DNA from: an uncultured Lachnospiraceae bacterium
GTDB lineage: Bacteria; Bacillota; Clostridia; Lachnospirales; Lachnospiraceae
DNA length: 64,000 bases
Assembly (NCBI GenBank): GCA_910585465.1
Contig: CAJUEW010000004.1
Location: 109,368-173,367, forward strand
Direction of reading: 5' to 3'
A program made the position numbers and the translations under genes. Numbering within the stretch: position 1 is the stretch's first letter; every line of letters begins with the position of its first letter. Shown piece by piece: positions 35,385-44,172 of this stretch. The notes below the pieces were generated by a model. It was not told where the DNA came from and searched no databases. It was given only the letters and a program-made list of their open reading frames with translations.

Positions 35385-35834
35385 TCAGATACGTACCTTA
35401 AAGATTGCTTTTTTAATAGTCTCCGGTCTGCCGGCCGCAACGGCCGTCCGATGGCCGTCGCCCGGATAACAGATAAGGAAGTCTCCGGCCTCCAGTATCA
35501 CGGAAACCTTCTTCTCTCCCTCCATCGGAAGGAAGTCATCTGCCTCCACAAATTCCTTCTGCTTCATATTCCGGATAAAATTCAGATCAATCTGCTCTGT
35601 TCCCCGCAGCATTACATGAACATCCAGATAATATTTATGAGCTTCCCAGAAACGCTCCTCCGGAATGGTTGTGGTATATTCCACAATATTCACGAACAGA
35701 CGGTCACCGTCGATCTCATGCTTCCCTGTTTCCCAGGAAACCAGGTCATGGCTCTTTGCATAGGAGAAGCACTCCTGAAGCTGTTTCTCCAAAAAAGCAT
35801 ATTCCTCCAGATTATAAATATTTCCGATAATCAT
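35385..35834 (-). CDS. YhcH/YjgK/YiaL-family protein (NanQ-like)
   Basis: 149 aa, a DUF386 cupin-like fold: VHVMLRGTEQIDLNF, FLICYPGDGHRTAVA and the metal-type His/Glu pattern. In E. coli, YhcH (NanQ) in the nan operon helps open or epimerise the sialic-acid sugar. Here it sits between the sialic-acid transporter and the kinase, consistent with an anomerase role; the reaction is inferred from family and context. Confidence 0.88.
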   Translation of the reverse strand: MIIGNIYNLEEYAFLEKQLQECFSYAKSHDLVSWETGKHEIDGDRLFVNIVEYTTTIPEERFWEAHKYYLDVHVMLRGTEQIDLNFIRNMKQKEFVEADDFLPMEGEKKVSVILEAGDFLICYPGDGHRTAVAAGRPETIKKAIFKVRI

Positions 35835-35856
35835 ATTCTGGTTCTCCTTTTTTCAC

Positions 35857-37362
35857 TCAGTTTTTGTATATCGTTGTATCTGGTTCCGGCATCGTCGTAT
35901 CGCCCTTCACAGATCTCCAGATTATGCTGGCCGGAACTCCCACTGCTAGGGATACCACGATGGAAATAATGGAGTAAGACCAGATAGATATGCTGCCTGC
36001 CGGCGCAAAATATTTAATTCCTACCATAACTGCAGATGCCGCGATAAATGCCAGTGTTGCTCCAAAGGTATTTGCCACTTTGGTAAACGCGCCCAGAATG
36101 AATGTTCCAATCAAAATTCCAAGCACCAGTCCCATAAATCCGTTGAACCATTCATATGCTGATTTAACTCCTCCATTTGCCAGAACCATTGCCACGATGA
36201 TAGAAAAGATTCCGACAATTAACGATACATACTGCCCGATCTTGGTCTGCGTCTCAAAGCTCAGCTCCTTTTTGGACAGACGCGCCTGAATATCCAGAGT
36301 CCAGCTTGCTGCCACAGAGTTCAGTCCGGTAGACAAGGTAGACTGGGAAGCCGCATAGATAGCTGCCAGCAAAAGTCCCGTAATACCGACCGGAAGCTCA
36401 AAAGCAATATAAGATGCAAATATCTGATCCTGAGCCGCAGCGGGAGGAAGTGCATTCTGCTGATAAAATACATACAGTCCGGTGCCGATCAGATAGAATA
36501 CCGTTGCAATAAAGATGGATAATGCGCCATTTGTCAGCATCATTTTATTCAGCTTTTTCGTATCTGTCGTAGTTGTGAAACGCTGCACAATGTCCTGGCT
36601 GGATACATAAGAACCCATGGTATTGAAGCCGGCGCCCACAATCATCAGGAATACGCTGTCCTTCAGCAGATTGGGATTAAAGATCGGCTGGTCAGCAGCC
36701 AGGAATTTTCCTTCCCCTGAAAAAGCCGCGAAAACTGCGCCGAACCCGCCGTCAATATGAGCCAGCAGAAACACCAGTGCAAAGGTAACGCCAATCAGAA
36801 GTACGGAGCCCTGGATAAAGTCTGTCCAGAGTACGGATTTCAGTCCCCCTGTGTAGGAATAGATAATTGCTATCACACCCATAATGATAATCAGAAGGTT
36901 CACGCTGATACCGGTCAGACTTCCAAGCACCATACACGGCAGATACATAATAATAGACATGCGTCCCACCTGGTAAATAATAAACATAACAGCGCCCAGC
37001 ACGCGGAGCCCTTTGCTTTTGAATCTTAGCTCCAGATAATGATATGCCGTATCAATATCCAGCTTACTGTAGATAGGAAGGAAAAACCGGATGGTCAGCG
37101 GAATAGCCAGAAGCATTCCCAACTGCGCAAACCACATAAGCCAGGTTCCTGCATAAGAGTTTCCTGCCAGCGACAGGAAGGAAATCGGACTTAACAGAGT
37201 TGCAAATATAGATACAGAGGTTACCCACCACGGCACGGTTCCGTCGCCTTTAAAATATTCTTTTCCCTTCATCTCTTTCTTGGCAAAATGAAGTCCTGCC
37301 AAAAGCACGGCTGCCAGGTAAACAACCAATATGATTAAATCAACTATCGTAAATCCCTGCAT
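35857..37362 (-). CDS. Sodium:solute symporter, probable sialic acid transporter
   Basis: 501 aa with about 13 membrane spans, SSS family: FATLLSPISFLSLAGNSYAG in the first helices, YTGGLKSVLWTDFIQ (the classic G-G-x-x-x-V-x-W-T-D signature), and SQSTLSTGLNSVAASW. SSS proteins in nanA operons import N-acetylneuraminate with Na+. Substrate is assigned by context. It lies 21 nt after nanA on the same strand. Confidence 0.88.
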   Translation of the reverse strand: MQGFTIVDLIILVVYLAAVLLAGLHFAKKEMKGKEYFKGDGTVPWWVTSVSIFATLLSPISFLSLAGNSYAGTWLMWFAQLGMLLAIPLTIRFFLPIYSKLDIDTAYHYLELRFKSKGLRVLGAVMFIIYQVGRMSIIMYLPCMVLGSLTGISVNLLIIIMGVIAIIYSYTGGLKSVLWTDFIQGSVLLIGVTFALVFLLAHIDGGFGAVFAAFSGEGKFLAADQPIFNPNLLKDSVFLMIVGAGFNTMGSYVSSQDIVQRFTTTTDTKKLNKMMLTNGALSIFIATVFYLIGTGLYVFYQQNALPPAAAQDQIFASYIAFELPVGITGLLLAAIYAASQSTLSTGLNSVAASWTLDIQARLSKKELSFETQTKIGQYVSLIVGIFSIIVAMVLANGGVKSAYEWFNGFMGLVLGILIGTFILGAFTKVANTFGATLAFIAASAVMVGIKYFAPAGSISIWSYSIISIVVSLAVGVPASIIWRSVKGDTTMPEPDTTIYKN

Positions 37363-37383
37363 AATTCTCCCCCTTTTTTCTTT

Positions 37384-38304
37384 CTATACAAGATATTTTT
37401 CTTTTGCGCCGCGGATCATCTTCGCTGCTTCTTCTGCAATCGGCAGATCTTCCGGAATCAGGGCTGCCAGCGGCTCCCTTACTCCGCCAAGATCGATTCC
37501 CTCGTTGATGCGTAAGATTTCCTTAATGACGCCATACATGTTTCCATGTGCAGAGCACATTTTATAAATAACTGTATTTACATCATACTGGATTTCCATC
37601 GCTTTGCCAAGCTCCCCTGCCTTTACATATTCGTCCATTTTCAAGAACAGCTCCGGCATAGCTCCGTAAGTACCGCCGATTCCGCCCTCCGCGCCGATAA
37701 CGCGTCCGCTGATAAACTGCTCGTCCGGACCGTTAAAGATAATATAGTCCTCTCCTGCCGCCTGCTTAAACATCTGAATATCCTGTACCGGCATAGAAGA
37801 ATTTTTCACACCGATCACTTTCGGATTTTCCCTCATCCTGGCAAACAGTCCCATAGTCAGGGCCACTCCTGCAAGCTGCGGAATATTATAAATAACAAAG
37901 TCTGTATTTGGTGCCGCCGCACTGATATCGTTCCAGTATTTTGCAATCGCATGCTCCGGAAGACGGAAATAAATAGGAGGAATTGCCGCAATCGCGTCCA
38001 CTCCAAGGCTTTCTGCATGTTTTGCGAGCTCCGCACTGTCCTTCGTATTATTACATGCAACATGATTGATAATCGTCAGTCTGCCCTCTGCCGCCTTCAC
38101 AACATTTTCCAGCACCAGCTTGCGATCCTCCACGCTCTGATAGATACATTCTCCTGAAGATCCGTTTACATAGACACCTTTAACGCCTTTCTCCACAAAG
38201 TACCTGGTCAGGGACTGAACACCTTCGGGGCTGATGTTTCCCGCTTTGTCATAGCATGCGTAAAATGCAGGAATAACACCTTTGTACTTGTCCAGATTTC
38301 TCAT
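37384..38304 (-). CDS. nanA: N-acetylneuraminate lyase (DapA/NanA family)
   Basis: 306 aa TIM barrel. YVNGSSGECIYQS is the GSxGE carboxylate-binding loop, FVIYNIPQLAGV supplies the catalytic Tyr, and VIGVKNSS the Schiff-base Lys. It cleaves N-acetylneuraminate to N-acetylmannosamine and pyruvate. It is first in the operon, with promoter and palindrome upstream. NanE (ManNAc-6-P epimerase) is not seen in the window; NagA and NagB at 5-7 kb would take the product further. Confidence 0.92.
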   Translation of the reverse strand: MRNLDKYKGVIPAFYACYDKAGNISPEGVQSLTRYFVEKGVKGVYVNGSSGECIYQSVEDRKLVLENVVKAAEGRLTIINHVACNNTKDSAELAKHAESLGVDAIAAIPPIYFRLPEHAIAKYWNDISAAAPNTDFVIYNIPQLAGVALTMGLFARMRENPKVIGVKNSSMPVQDIQMFKQAAGEDYIIFNGPDEQFISGRVIGAEGGIGGTYGAMPELFLKMDEYVKAGELGKAMEIQYDVNTVIYKMCSAHGNMYGVIKEILRINEGIDLGGVREPLAALIPEDLPIAEEAAKMIRGAKEKYLV

Positions 38305-38385
38305 TTTCTCTTCTCCTTTTCTTTTTGATCACGTATACCAGGAACTTTCAAATCTCCCAGGTATCCTCCTTCGCTTACAAGCCAA

Positions 38386-38443
38386 AGTATATCATTTTGT
38401 TTTCTATTTTCAATACATTTATAAGCTTCTGAAAGTTCTTTCA
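38386..38443 (-). promoter_or_regulatory. Promoter and likely RpiR operator of the nan operon
   Basis: On the minus strand TTGAAA (38408-38413) and TATACT (38386-38391) are 16 bp apart. Just upstream is a perfect inverted repeat, TGAAAG-TT-CTTTCA (38430-38443), of the size and GAAA/TTTC type bound by RpiR regulators. Regulator assignment is inference from the adjacent RpiR gene. Confidence 0.6.
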
Positions 38444-38535
38444 TTCTTTTTTAAAAAACCCTTTTTGTGTCTAAAAACAAGTCTGTTTTTTTGGTGCTTT
38501 TGTACAAATTCCCGGATTTTCTTTCACAAAAAAAA

Positions 38536-38561
38536 CAGAGTATGCGTCTTTACATACTCTG
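38536..38561 (-). terminator. Terminator after fprA
   Basis: CAGAGTATG (38536-38544) pairs perfectly with CATACTCTG (38553-38561); on the minus strand eight T residues follow. Confidence 0.85.
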
Positions 38562-38592
38562 CCTTCTCTGTTTCCTTATCATTTTATATGCA

Positions 38593-39756
38593 TTATGCCA
38601 GCAATGCGTCTGCCAGTGCGTTTAATTCCTCCAGGTTTTTTTCGTTCATAACAGATTTGATCGTCACAACCGGACCTACCAGCTCCACATTCTTCATGCC
38701 CTCCAGATAAGCTTTCATAAGCTTTCCCGCCATGGGTGCCCAGGAACCGTTTTCCACCACAGCGGCCTTCCGGTTCTGGAAATTTTTAATTTTCAGATGG
38801 TACAGAAAATCCTCCATACACGGGAACAGACTTGCATCATAGGTAGCGCCTGCCACCACCAGCCTGTCATAGCGGTAGGCACAGGAAATCGCTTCCGCCA
38901 TATCATCCCTTGCCAGATCAAAGAATACCACATTCTTCGCACCCTTTTCTTTCAGAATCTCCACGAATCTCTCCATTGCCCTCTTTGTATTGCCGTGAAT
39001 GGAAGCACATGCAACTACAATGCCCTCCTCCTCCGGCTCGTAAGAGGACCATGTCAGATACTTTCCTATATAATAACCCAGATTTTCTTTCAGTACCGGT
39101 CCGTGCAGCGGGCAGATCACCGCAATATCCAGCGTCGCCGCCTTCTTCAGAAGCGCCTGCACCTGCGGACCGTATTTACCTACAATATTGATAAAATAGC
39201 GCCTTGCTTCATCAGTCCATTCCTCCTCGGTATCCAGCGCACCAAATTTTCCGAATCCGTCTGCGGAGAAAAGGACCTTCTCAGACTGCTCATAGGTAAC
39301 CATTGCCTCCGGCCAGTGAACCATAGGAGCCATGAAAAACTGAAGTGTATGACTTCCGAGAGAAAGGGTATCTCCCTCCTTCACAGTGACAGTCCGGCCT
39401 GTCAGGTCAAAATCAAAAAACTGCGGCAGCATGGTAAACACCTTTGCATTACTGACCAGTGCCATCTTCGGATATTTTTCCGCAATCTTCTGAATATTTC
39501 CCGCATGATCCGGCTCCATATGGTTAATGACCAGATAATCCGGCTCACGGCCTGCCAGTGCCTGCTCCACCTTATGGAGCCATTCTCCGGTCACCCGCGG
39601 GTCTGTAGTATCCATGACCGCAATCTTCTCATCCATAATTATATAAGAATTGTAAGATACTCCATTCGGCACATGATACTGGCTCTCAAACAAATCAATG
39701 TCCTTATCATCACAGCCCACATATAAGATTGATTCTGTAACAGTTATATCTTTCAT
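38593..39756 (-). CDS. FprA-type flavodiiron protein (A-type flavoprotein)
   Basis: 387 aa. An N-terminal metallo-beta-lactamase-like domain has the diiron motif HMEPDHAGN plus later His/Asp (SADGFGKFG, CPLHGPVL), and a C-terminal flavodoxin domain starts at about 245 (CASIHGNTKRAMERF, FMN loop). Such proteins reduce O2 to water or NO to N2O in anaerobes, taking electrons from rubredoxin. A rubredoxin gene lies 99 nt upstream on the same strand, supporting oxygen defence. Confidence 0.93.
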   Translation of the reverse strand: MKDITVTESILYVGCDDKDIDLFESQYHVPNGVSYNSYIIMDEKIAVMDTTDPRVTGEWLHKVEQALAGREPDYLVINHMEPDHAGNIQKIAEKYPKMALVSNAKVFTMLPQFFDFDLTGRTVTVKEGDTLSLGSHTLQFFMAPMVHWPEAMVTYEQSEKVLFSADGFGKFGALDTEEEWTDEARRYFINIVGKYGPQVQALLKKAATLDIAVICPLHGPVLKENLGYYIGKYLTWSSYEPEEEGIVVACASIHGNTKRAMERFVEILKEKGAKNVVFFDLARDDMAEAISCAYRYDRLVVAGATYDASLFPCMEDFLYHLKIKNFQNRKAAVVENGSWAPMAGKLMKAYLEGMKNVELVGPVVTIKSVMNEKNLEELNALADALLA

Positions 39757-39827
39757 TATTTATCCTCCACAGTCTATCACTTTTAAACGCCTTTTCAGTC
39801 ATTATTTATGTATACGGCAGTCAAAAA

Positions 39828-39849
39828 GGGAACGCCAAAAGGCATTCCC
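39828..39849 (-). terminator. Terminator-like hairpin after rubredoxin
   Basis: GGGAACGCC (39828-39836) pairs with GGCATTCCC (39841-39849) with one mismatch; the minus strand continues TTTTTGAC. Partial read-through to fprA is likely. Confidence 0.65.
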
Positions 39850-39855
39850 CTTTCT

Positions 39856-40014
39856 CTATGCCTCTGTAAATACGTCCTTGCCCATTCCGCAGACCGGACA
39901 CACCCAGTCCTCCGGAAGATCCTCAAATGCGGTTCCCGGAGCAATTCCGTTGTCCGGATCTCCTGCTGCCGGATCATACTCATAGCCACATGGTTCACAA
40001 ACATATTTTTTCAT
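39856..40014 (-). CDS. Rubredoxin
   Basis: 52 aa from the ATG for MKKYVCEPCGYEYDP, after GGAGGTAAAGGC; the longer frame has no such site. Two iron knuckles, CEPCG and CPVCG, with the conserved DLPEDWVCPVC segment. A one-electron carrier, probably the donor to the FprA flavodiiron protein encoded next downstream. Confidence 0.96.
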   Translation of the reverse strand: MKKYVCEPCGYEYDPAAGDPDNGIAPGTAFEDLPEDWVCPVCGMGKDVFTEA

Positions 40015-40071
40015 GCCTTTACCTCCATTACGGTATTTAATTAACGAGTTTAGCATACCCCGTTTGTCCAA

Positions 40072-40100
40072 ATTATACCGTAGCAGCTGTTACTTGTCAA
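40072..40100 (-). promoter_or_regulatory. Consensus sigma-A promoter of rubredoxin-fprA
   Basis: TTGACA (40095-40100) and TATAAT (40072-40077) on the minus strand, exactly 17 bp apart: both hexamers are perfect consensus. Confidence 0.85.
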
Positions 40101-40124
40101 AAAATTTCTTATTAAAAAAATTCC

Positions 40125-40922
40125 TTATCCGGAAAATTTTCCGTCTAAAAAGCTCCTCAGAAAAGCAGTCACGCTTGCACAGGTATGTCCTGCATGTCTC
40201 TTTACATCCTGTCCTGCATGCTCCATCGCATAGCTGTTGGACGTCAGCTCCAGCATGGAAAGATCATTCTGGTTATCCCCGAATACCATGATTTCCTCCG
40301 GCGTAAGTCCTTTTTTTCCCATAATTGCCTGAAGAGCCAGGCCCTTTCCCGAGTCCTTCACAATCATGTCCAGCCAGTCGTTTCCTCCGCATACAAAATC
40401 TGCATAGTCTCCGTATTTTTCAGTAAAATAATGCTGAATTTTCTCTGCGTTTTTGGAAAAATCATGGATGTACATAGCAATCTTCACGATCTGATCTTCA
40501 ATATCGTCCAGACACTTAAACAAAACGCATTCATTTTTCAGCACCCCGGTAAGCTGATGCTCAAACCACTCGGTTCTGGGACAGATATAACATGCTTTCA
40601 CCCCGGAAAGACACAGCTCCGCCTCCGGAAAGCTCATAATGTCCTGTGCAATGGCGCGGGCCTTCTCCCACGGGATTTCCAGAATATATTCCTGCCGTCC
40701 CTGTTCCATAGCCAGAGCTCCGTTCTCACAGACAAATCCAATCCTGTCAATAAAATCCCCGAACATCCGGCTCATGTTGGCATACTGTCTTCCGCTTGCC
40801 GCATAAAAAAGATACCCCCTGTCCAGAAGCTCCTCCAGTATTTCCATAAATCCCGGCTCTATCTCCTGGGTTCCCTCCGGGATCAGGGTTCCGTCCAGAT
40901 CACTGGCAATCAGTTTTATCAT
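40125..40922 (-). CDS. Cof-type HAD phosphatase
   Basis: 265 aa. IASDLDGTLIP is HAD motif I, YAASGRQYANM motif II, KGLALQAIMGKKG motif III Lys, and VFGDNQNDLSMLEL motif IV, with a C2B-type cap. Such enzymes hydrolyse sugar phosphates, nucleotides or flavin precursors; substrate unknown. Its start overlaps the 3' end of the alarmone synthetase gene by 23 nt. Confidence 0.88.
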   Translation of the reverse strand: MIKLIASDLDGTLIPEGTQEIEPGFMEILEELLDRGYLFYAASGRQYANMSRMFGDFIDRIGFVCENGALAMEQGRQEYILEIPWEKARAIAQDIMSFPEAELCLSGVKACYICPRTEWFEHQLTGVLKNECVLFKCLDDIEDQIVKIAMYIHDFSKNAEKIQHYFTEKYGDYADFVCGGNDWLDMIVKDSGKGLALQAIMGKKGLTPEEIMVFGDNQNDLSMLELTSNSYAMEHAGQDVKRHAGHTCASVTAFLRSFLDGKFSG

Positions 40923-41628
40923 CAGATCTTTCCTCTTCTATTTCTATCATATTCCGGATTTCCTGCATCCTTAAATCCACGCCGCTGATTACATCCGCGC
41001 ATTTCTTCAGCTCTGCCGCAATACTTTCCGGATTTTTCACATCCTTCTTGTATCTCAGCTTATGATCCAGACTTGCCCAGAAATCCATTGCAATCGTTCG
41101 GAACTGAACCTCCACCTTCATATACTTTTTCTGATCCGACAAAAAAATCGGTATCTGAATAATCAGATGCAGACTCCGATATCCGTTGGATTTGGGTTTC
41201 TTAATATAATCCTTGATCTTGAGCACTTCCAAATCGTCCTGAGCCGACAGCATGTCCGCCAGATAATAAATATCCTCCACAAAGGAACAGATAACCCGAA
41301 TGCCTGCCACATCATTTAACCTTGCTTCAATATTCTCCACAGAAAGCTCATAACCCTTTCGCTCCATCTTCTCCAGAATACTGGACATTTCTTTCACACG
41401 GCTTTCAATGGATTCAATCGGATTCCTTTCATATCTGAGAGAAAATTCTTCATTCAGCACATTCAGCTTCGTCTCCATCTCTCGGATCGCACAGCGGTAC
41501 TGCATCAATAATGTCATAAACGGCTGTACCATAGAAAGCATCTGGGTCTGTTTCTCCCGGGATAATTGTCTGACAAACTCCAGACTGCTGTCCATTCTGA
41601 TATTCATCCATTCATTCTTTGCGTTCAT
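40900..41628 (-). CDS. Small alarmone synthetase (RelQ/YjbM-like)
   Basis: 242 aa with only the (p)ppGpp synthetase domain: IEARLNDVAGIRVICSFVEDIY, KPKSNGYRSLHLII, and KVEVQFRTIAMDFWASLDH are the RelA/SpoT synthetase motifs. The HD hydrolase and regulatory TGS/ACT domains are absent. It is a constitutive or stress-induced producer of (p)ppGpp. It overlaps the nitrilase-like gene by 4 nt (ATGA) and the Cof gene by 23 nt. Confidence 0.9.
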   Translation of the reverse strand: MNAKNEWMNIRMDSSLEFVRQLSREKQTQMLSMVQPFMTLLMQYRCAIREMETKLNVLNEEFSLRYERNPIESIESRVKEMSSILEKMERKGYELSVENIEARLNDVAGIRVICSFVEDIYYLADMLSAQDDLEVLKIKDYIKKPKSNGYRSLHLIIQIPIFLSDQKKYMKVEVQFRTIAMDFWASLDHKLRYKKDVKNPESIAAELKKCADVISGVDLRMQEIRNMIEIEEERSDDKTDCQ

Positions 41629-42434
41629 AATTCCTGTGTTTCCTTTTGTAGTTTTCTGTATAAATCTTCTCTCCGGTCCTCTTTTACCGGGAAACGCTCC
41701 CGGCGCCGCGAAACATCATTCTCTATCTCGCAGAGCTGCACCTGTTCCTCCCCGCATGCTCCCGGAAGCCGGATAAGCTCGGTCCTAAGAGTCGTCCCGT
41801 CCGGCGCATAGACACCGGAATCTCCGGAATAAAATGCCCCTCCCATCTTCCCGGCACAGTTAACCCCTGCAACATAGACCATATTCTCAATAGCCCGGGC
41901 CTTCAGAAGGCATTTCCAGTGTTCACTCCTTACTGCCGGCCAGTTGGCCGGTACGACAATCAGATCCGCCCTTTTTGAAAGTATCTGGAATGGCTCCGGA
42001 AACCGGAGATCATAGCAGATCTGCACTCCTGTCCAAAACCCTTTGTACTCCAGGACAGGCAGGGAGCTGCCTCCCCGGAAATACTCTGTTTCCTCTGCAA
42101 ACCGGAACGGATGCAGCTTTGCGTAATCCAGCATCTTGCCCTCAGGAGTTACAACAGAATAATGATTCTCGCAGAGCGCGCCTGTATCCTTCACCCACCC
42201 CACGCCTATGGCCGTACGGTATTTTTCCGCCAGTTCCTGAATCTGAACTATTGTTTCTTGTTCTGACTCCTTTGTCCTTTCCGTATGCATGGAAAAACCT
42301 GTCAAGCTCATCTCCGGCAGCAGGAACAGCTCTGTCCCTCTTTCTGCGGACAGCTCCAAATATCTTTCTGCCTTTTCCAGATTTACCCTTTTATTCTCCC
42401 AGCAGATCTGCATCTGTCCAAGCGCAACCTTCAT
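41625..42434 (-). CDS. Carbon-nitrogen hydrolase (nitrilase superfamily)
   Basis: 269 aa. The Glu-Lys-Cys triad is visible: LLPEMSLTGFS (Glu), YAKLHPFRFAEE (Lys) and GVQICYDLRFPE (Cys). The arrangement is like YafV/Nit-type omega-amidases that act on alpha-ketoglutaramate or deaminated glutathione. The precise substrate is not fixed by sequence alone. First gene of the nitrilase-SAS-Cof series. Confidence 0.88.
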   Translation of the reverse strand: MKVALGQMQICWENKRVNLEKAERYLELSAERGTELFLLPEMSLTGFSMHTERTKESEQETIVQIQELAEKYRTAIGVGWVKDTGALCENHYSVVTPEGKMLDYAKLHPFRFAEETEYFRGGSSLPVLEYKGFWTGVQICYDLRFPEPFQILSKRADLIVVPANWPAVRSEHWKCLLKARAIENMVYVAGVNCAGKMGGAFYSGDSGVYAPDGTTLRTELIRLPGACGEEQVQLCEIENDVSRRRERFPVKEDRREDLYRKLQKETQEL

Positions 42435-42551
42435 TCCAGTGAACCTCCTGATATATTTTACACGATATTAGTCTGTTTGTCGATTTCTGAATAAAAATTT
42501 AGGATTATTTAAGAATCTGTCAGCCTGCCGGCAGAATCCTCAAAAGGCATT

Positions 42552-42580
42552 TTGCAATAGAGAGGCTTTTATGATATAAT
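42552..42580 (+). promoter_or_regulatory. Sigma-A promoter of asnA-greA
   Basis: TTGCAA (42552-42557) and TATAAT (42575-42580) with a 17-bp spacer, 33 nt before the asnA ATG. The short leader leaves no room for a T-box. Confidence 0.7.
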
Positions 42581-42613
42581 CAAAAAGATTGATTTTATCT
42601 GGAGGAACATACT

Positions 42614-43624
42614 ATGGAACATTTATACATACCTGAAAATTACCATTCAGAGCTATCCCTTTACGATACGCAGATCGCAATTAAAACAGTCAAGGACTTT
42701 TTTCAGCAGACGCTGGCAGAGCAGCTTTATCTGCTGCGTGTCTCTGCTCCTCTGTTCGTAAAACCGGAATCAGGACTGAATGACAACTTAAACGGCGTAG
42801 AACGGCCGGTCTCCTTCGGCATCAGGGAGCAGAATGACCGTCCGGTAGAGATTGTACACTCCCTCGCGAAATGGAAGCGCAATGCCCTGAAGCAGTACGG
42901 CTTCCATGTGGGGGAAGGACTCTATACGGATATGAACGCTGTCCGCCGGGATGAGGATACGGACAATATCCATTCTATCTATGTGGATCAGTGGGACTGG
43001 GAAAAAATTATTCTGAAGCAGGACCGGAATATGGATTATCTGAAGGAAACCGTCCGGAAAATCTATAAAGCCCTGAAAAAAACCGAAAAATATATGGCCA
43101 TCCGCTACGATTACATTGAAGAAATCCTTCCAAAAGATATCTTTTTTATCACCACCCAGGAGCTTTTGGAGCTTTATCCTGATCTGTCCCCAAAAGAACG
43201 GGAGGACCAGATTGCAAAAGAAAAAGGAGCCGTATTTCTGATGCAGATCGGCGGCAAGCTCAGCAGCGGCGAACCCCACGACGGGCGTGCTCCGGACTAT
43301 GACGACTGGAACCTGAACGGAGATATTATTGTCTGGTATCCGGTTTTAAATCATGCCCTGGAGCTTTCTTCCATGGGTATCCGCGTGGATGAAGAATCCC
43401 TCTGGCAGCAGCTAAAGCTGGCCGGCTGCGAATGCCGGGCAGAGCTTCCGTTCCAGAAAGCAATTCTGGAGAAAAAGCTTCCCTACACAATCGGCGGAGG
43501 CATCGGTCAGTCCCGTATCTGTATGTTCTTTTTAAGGAAAGCTCATATTGGCGAGGTGCAGGCATCCATTTGGCCGGATGATATCCGGGAAACCGCTTTT
43601 AGAAACGGAATCACTCTGTTATAA
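42614..43624 (+). CDS. asnA: Aspartate-ammonia ligase AsnA
   Basis: 336 aa, class II aminoacyl-tRNA synthetase-like fold: VSAPLFVKPESGLNDNLNGVERPV near the N-terminus, HSLAKWKRNAL, and the C-terminal GGGIGQSRICMFFLRKAHIGE are AsnA hallmarks. It makes asparagine from aspartate, ammonia and ATP. A GGAGG site lies 8 nt before the ATG. It is followed 15 nt later by greA on the same strand. Confidence 0.97.
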   Translation: MEHLYIPENYHSELSLYDTQIAIKTVKDFFQQTLAEQLYLLRVSAPLFVKPESGLNDNLNGVERPVSFGIREQNDRPVEIVHSLAKWKRNALKQYGFHVGEGLYTDMNAVRRDEDTDNIHSIYVDQWDWEKIILKQDRNMDYLKETVRKIYKALKKTEKYMAIRYDYIEEILPKDIFFITTQELLELYPDLSPKEREDQIAKEKGAVFLMQIGGKLSSGEPHDGRAPDYDDWNLNGDIIVWYPVLNHALELSSMGIRVDEESLWQQLKLAGCECRAELPFQKAILEKKLPYTIGGGIGQSRICMFFLRKAHIGEVQASIWPDDIRETAFRNGITLL

Positions 43625-43639
43625 GAAAGGATATTTATC

Positions 43640-44143
43640 ATGAAAGAAAAGCTGACCAGAAAAGATGTGGAAAAAATACAGGCAGAAATCGATCATCGAA
43701 AGCTGGTTCTGCGCCCTCAGATACTGGACGCGGTCCGGGAGGCCCGCGCCCAGGGAGACCTAAGTGAGAATTTTGAATATTATGCAGCCAAACGGGAAAA
43801 CGGAGCCAACAACAGCCGTATCCGCTATCTGGAGCGTATGCTGAAAAATTCCGTCATTGTAGAGGACGATTCCGGCTCCGGCGAAGTCGGCCTGAATAAA
43901 ACAGTTACCGTTTATATTGAAGAGGACGACGAATGCGAAACCTACAAAATTGTCACCAGCATCCGGGGAAATTCCATGAAAAACCTAATCAGCATCGAAT
44001 CCCCTCTCGGAAAGGCGCTGCTGCACCGTCATGTGGGCGATACGGTTACGATTCCTGTCAGCGATGACTACAGCTATGATGTTGTTATCCGTGAAATACG
44101 GGATACGGGCAATGAGGAGGACGATACAATAAGAGCTTTTTAA
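43640..44143 (+). CDS. greA: Transcript cleavage factor GreA
   Basis: 167 aa. An N-terminal coiled coil contains GDLSENFEYYAAKREN with the catalytic acidic tip (D and E of GDLSEN), followed by an FKBP-like C-terminal domain (SPLGKALLHRHVGDTVTIPV). GreA enters the secondary channel of RNA polymerase and promotes cleavage of backtracked RNA. It is co-transcribed with asnA. Confidence 0.95.
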   Translation: MKEKLTRKDVEKIQAEIDHRKLVLRPQILDAVREARAQGDLSENFEYYAAKRENGANNSRIRYLERMLKNSVIVEDDSGSGEVGLNKTVTVYIEEDDECETYKIVTSIRGNSMKNLISIESPLGKALLHRHVGDTVTIPVSDDYSYDVVIREIRDTGNEEDDTIRAF

Positions 44144-44150
44144 AGATCAG

Positions 44151-44172
44151 CCGTCAGCCTAAAGGCTGACGG
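44151..44172. terminator. Inverted repeat between greA and aroK
   Basis: CCGTCAGCC (44151-44159) pairs perfectly with GGCTGACGG (44164-44172) around TAAA. It spans the end of aroK, so both converging transcripts may end here; T runs are weak. Confidence 0.5.

Noticed and set aside
42435..42613. T-box leader for asnA
   Set aside because: The promoter lies 33 nt from the start, so the transcript is too short for a T-box, and no T-box sequence is visible.
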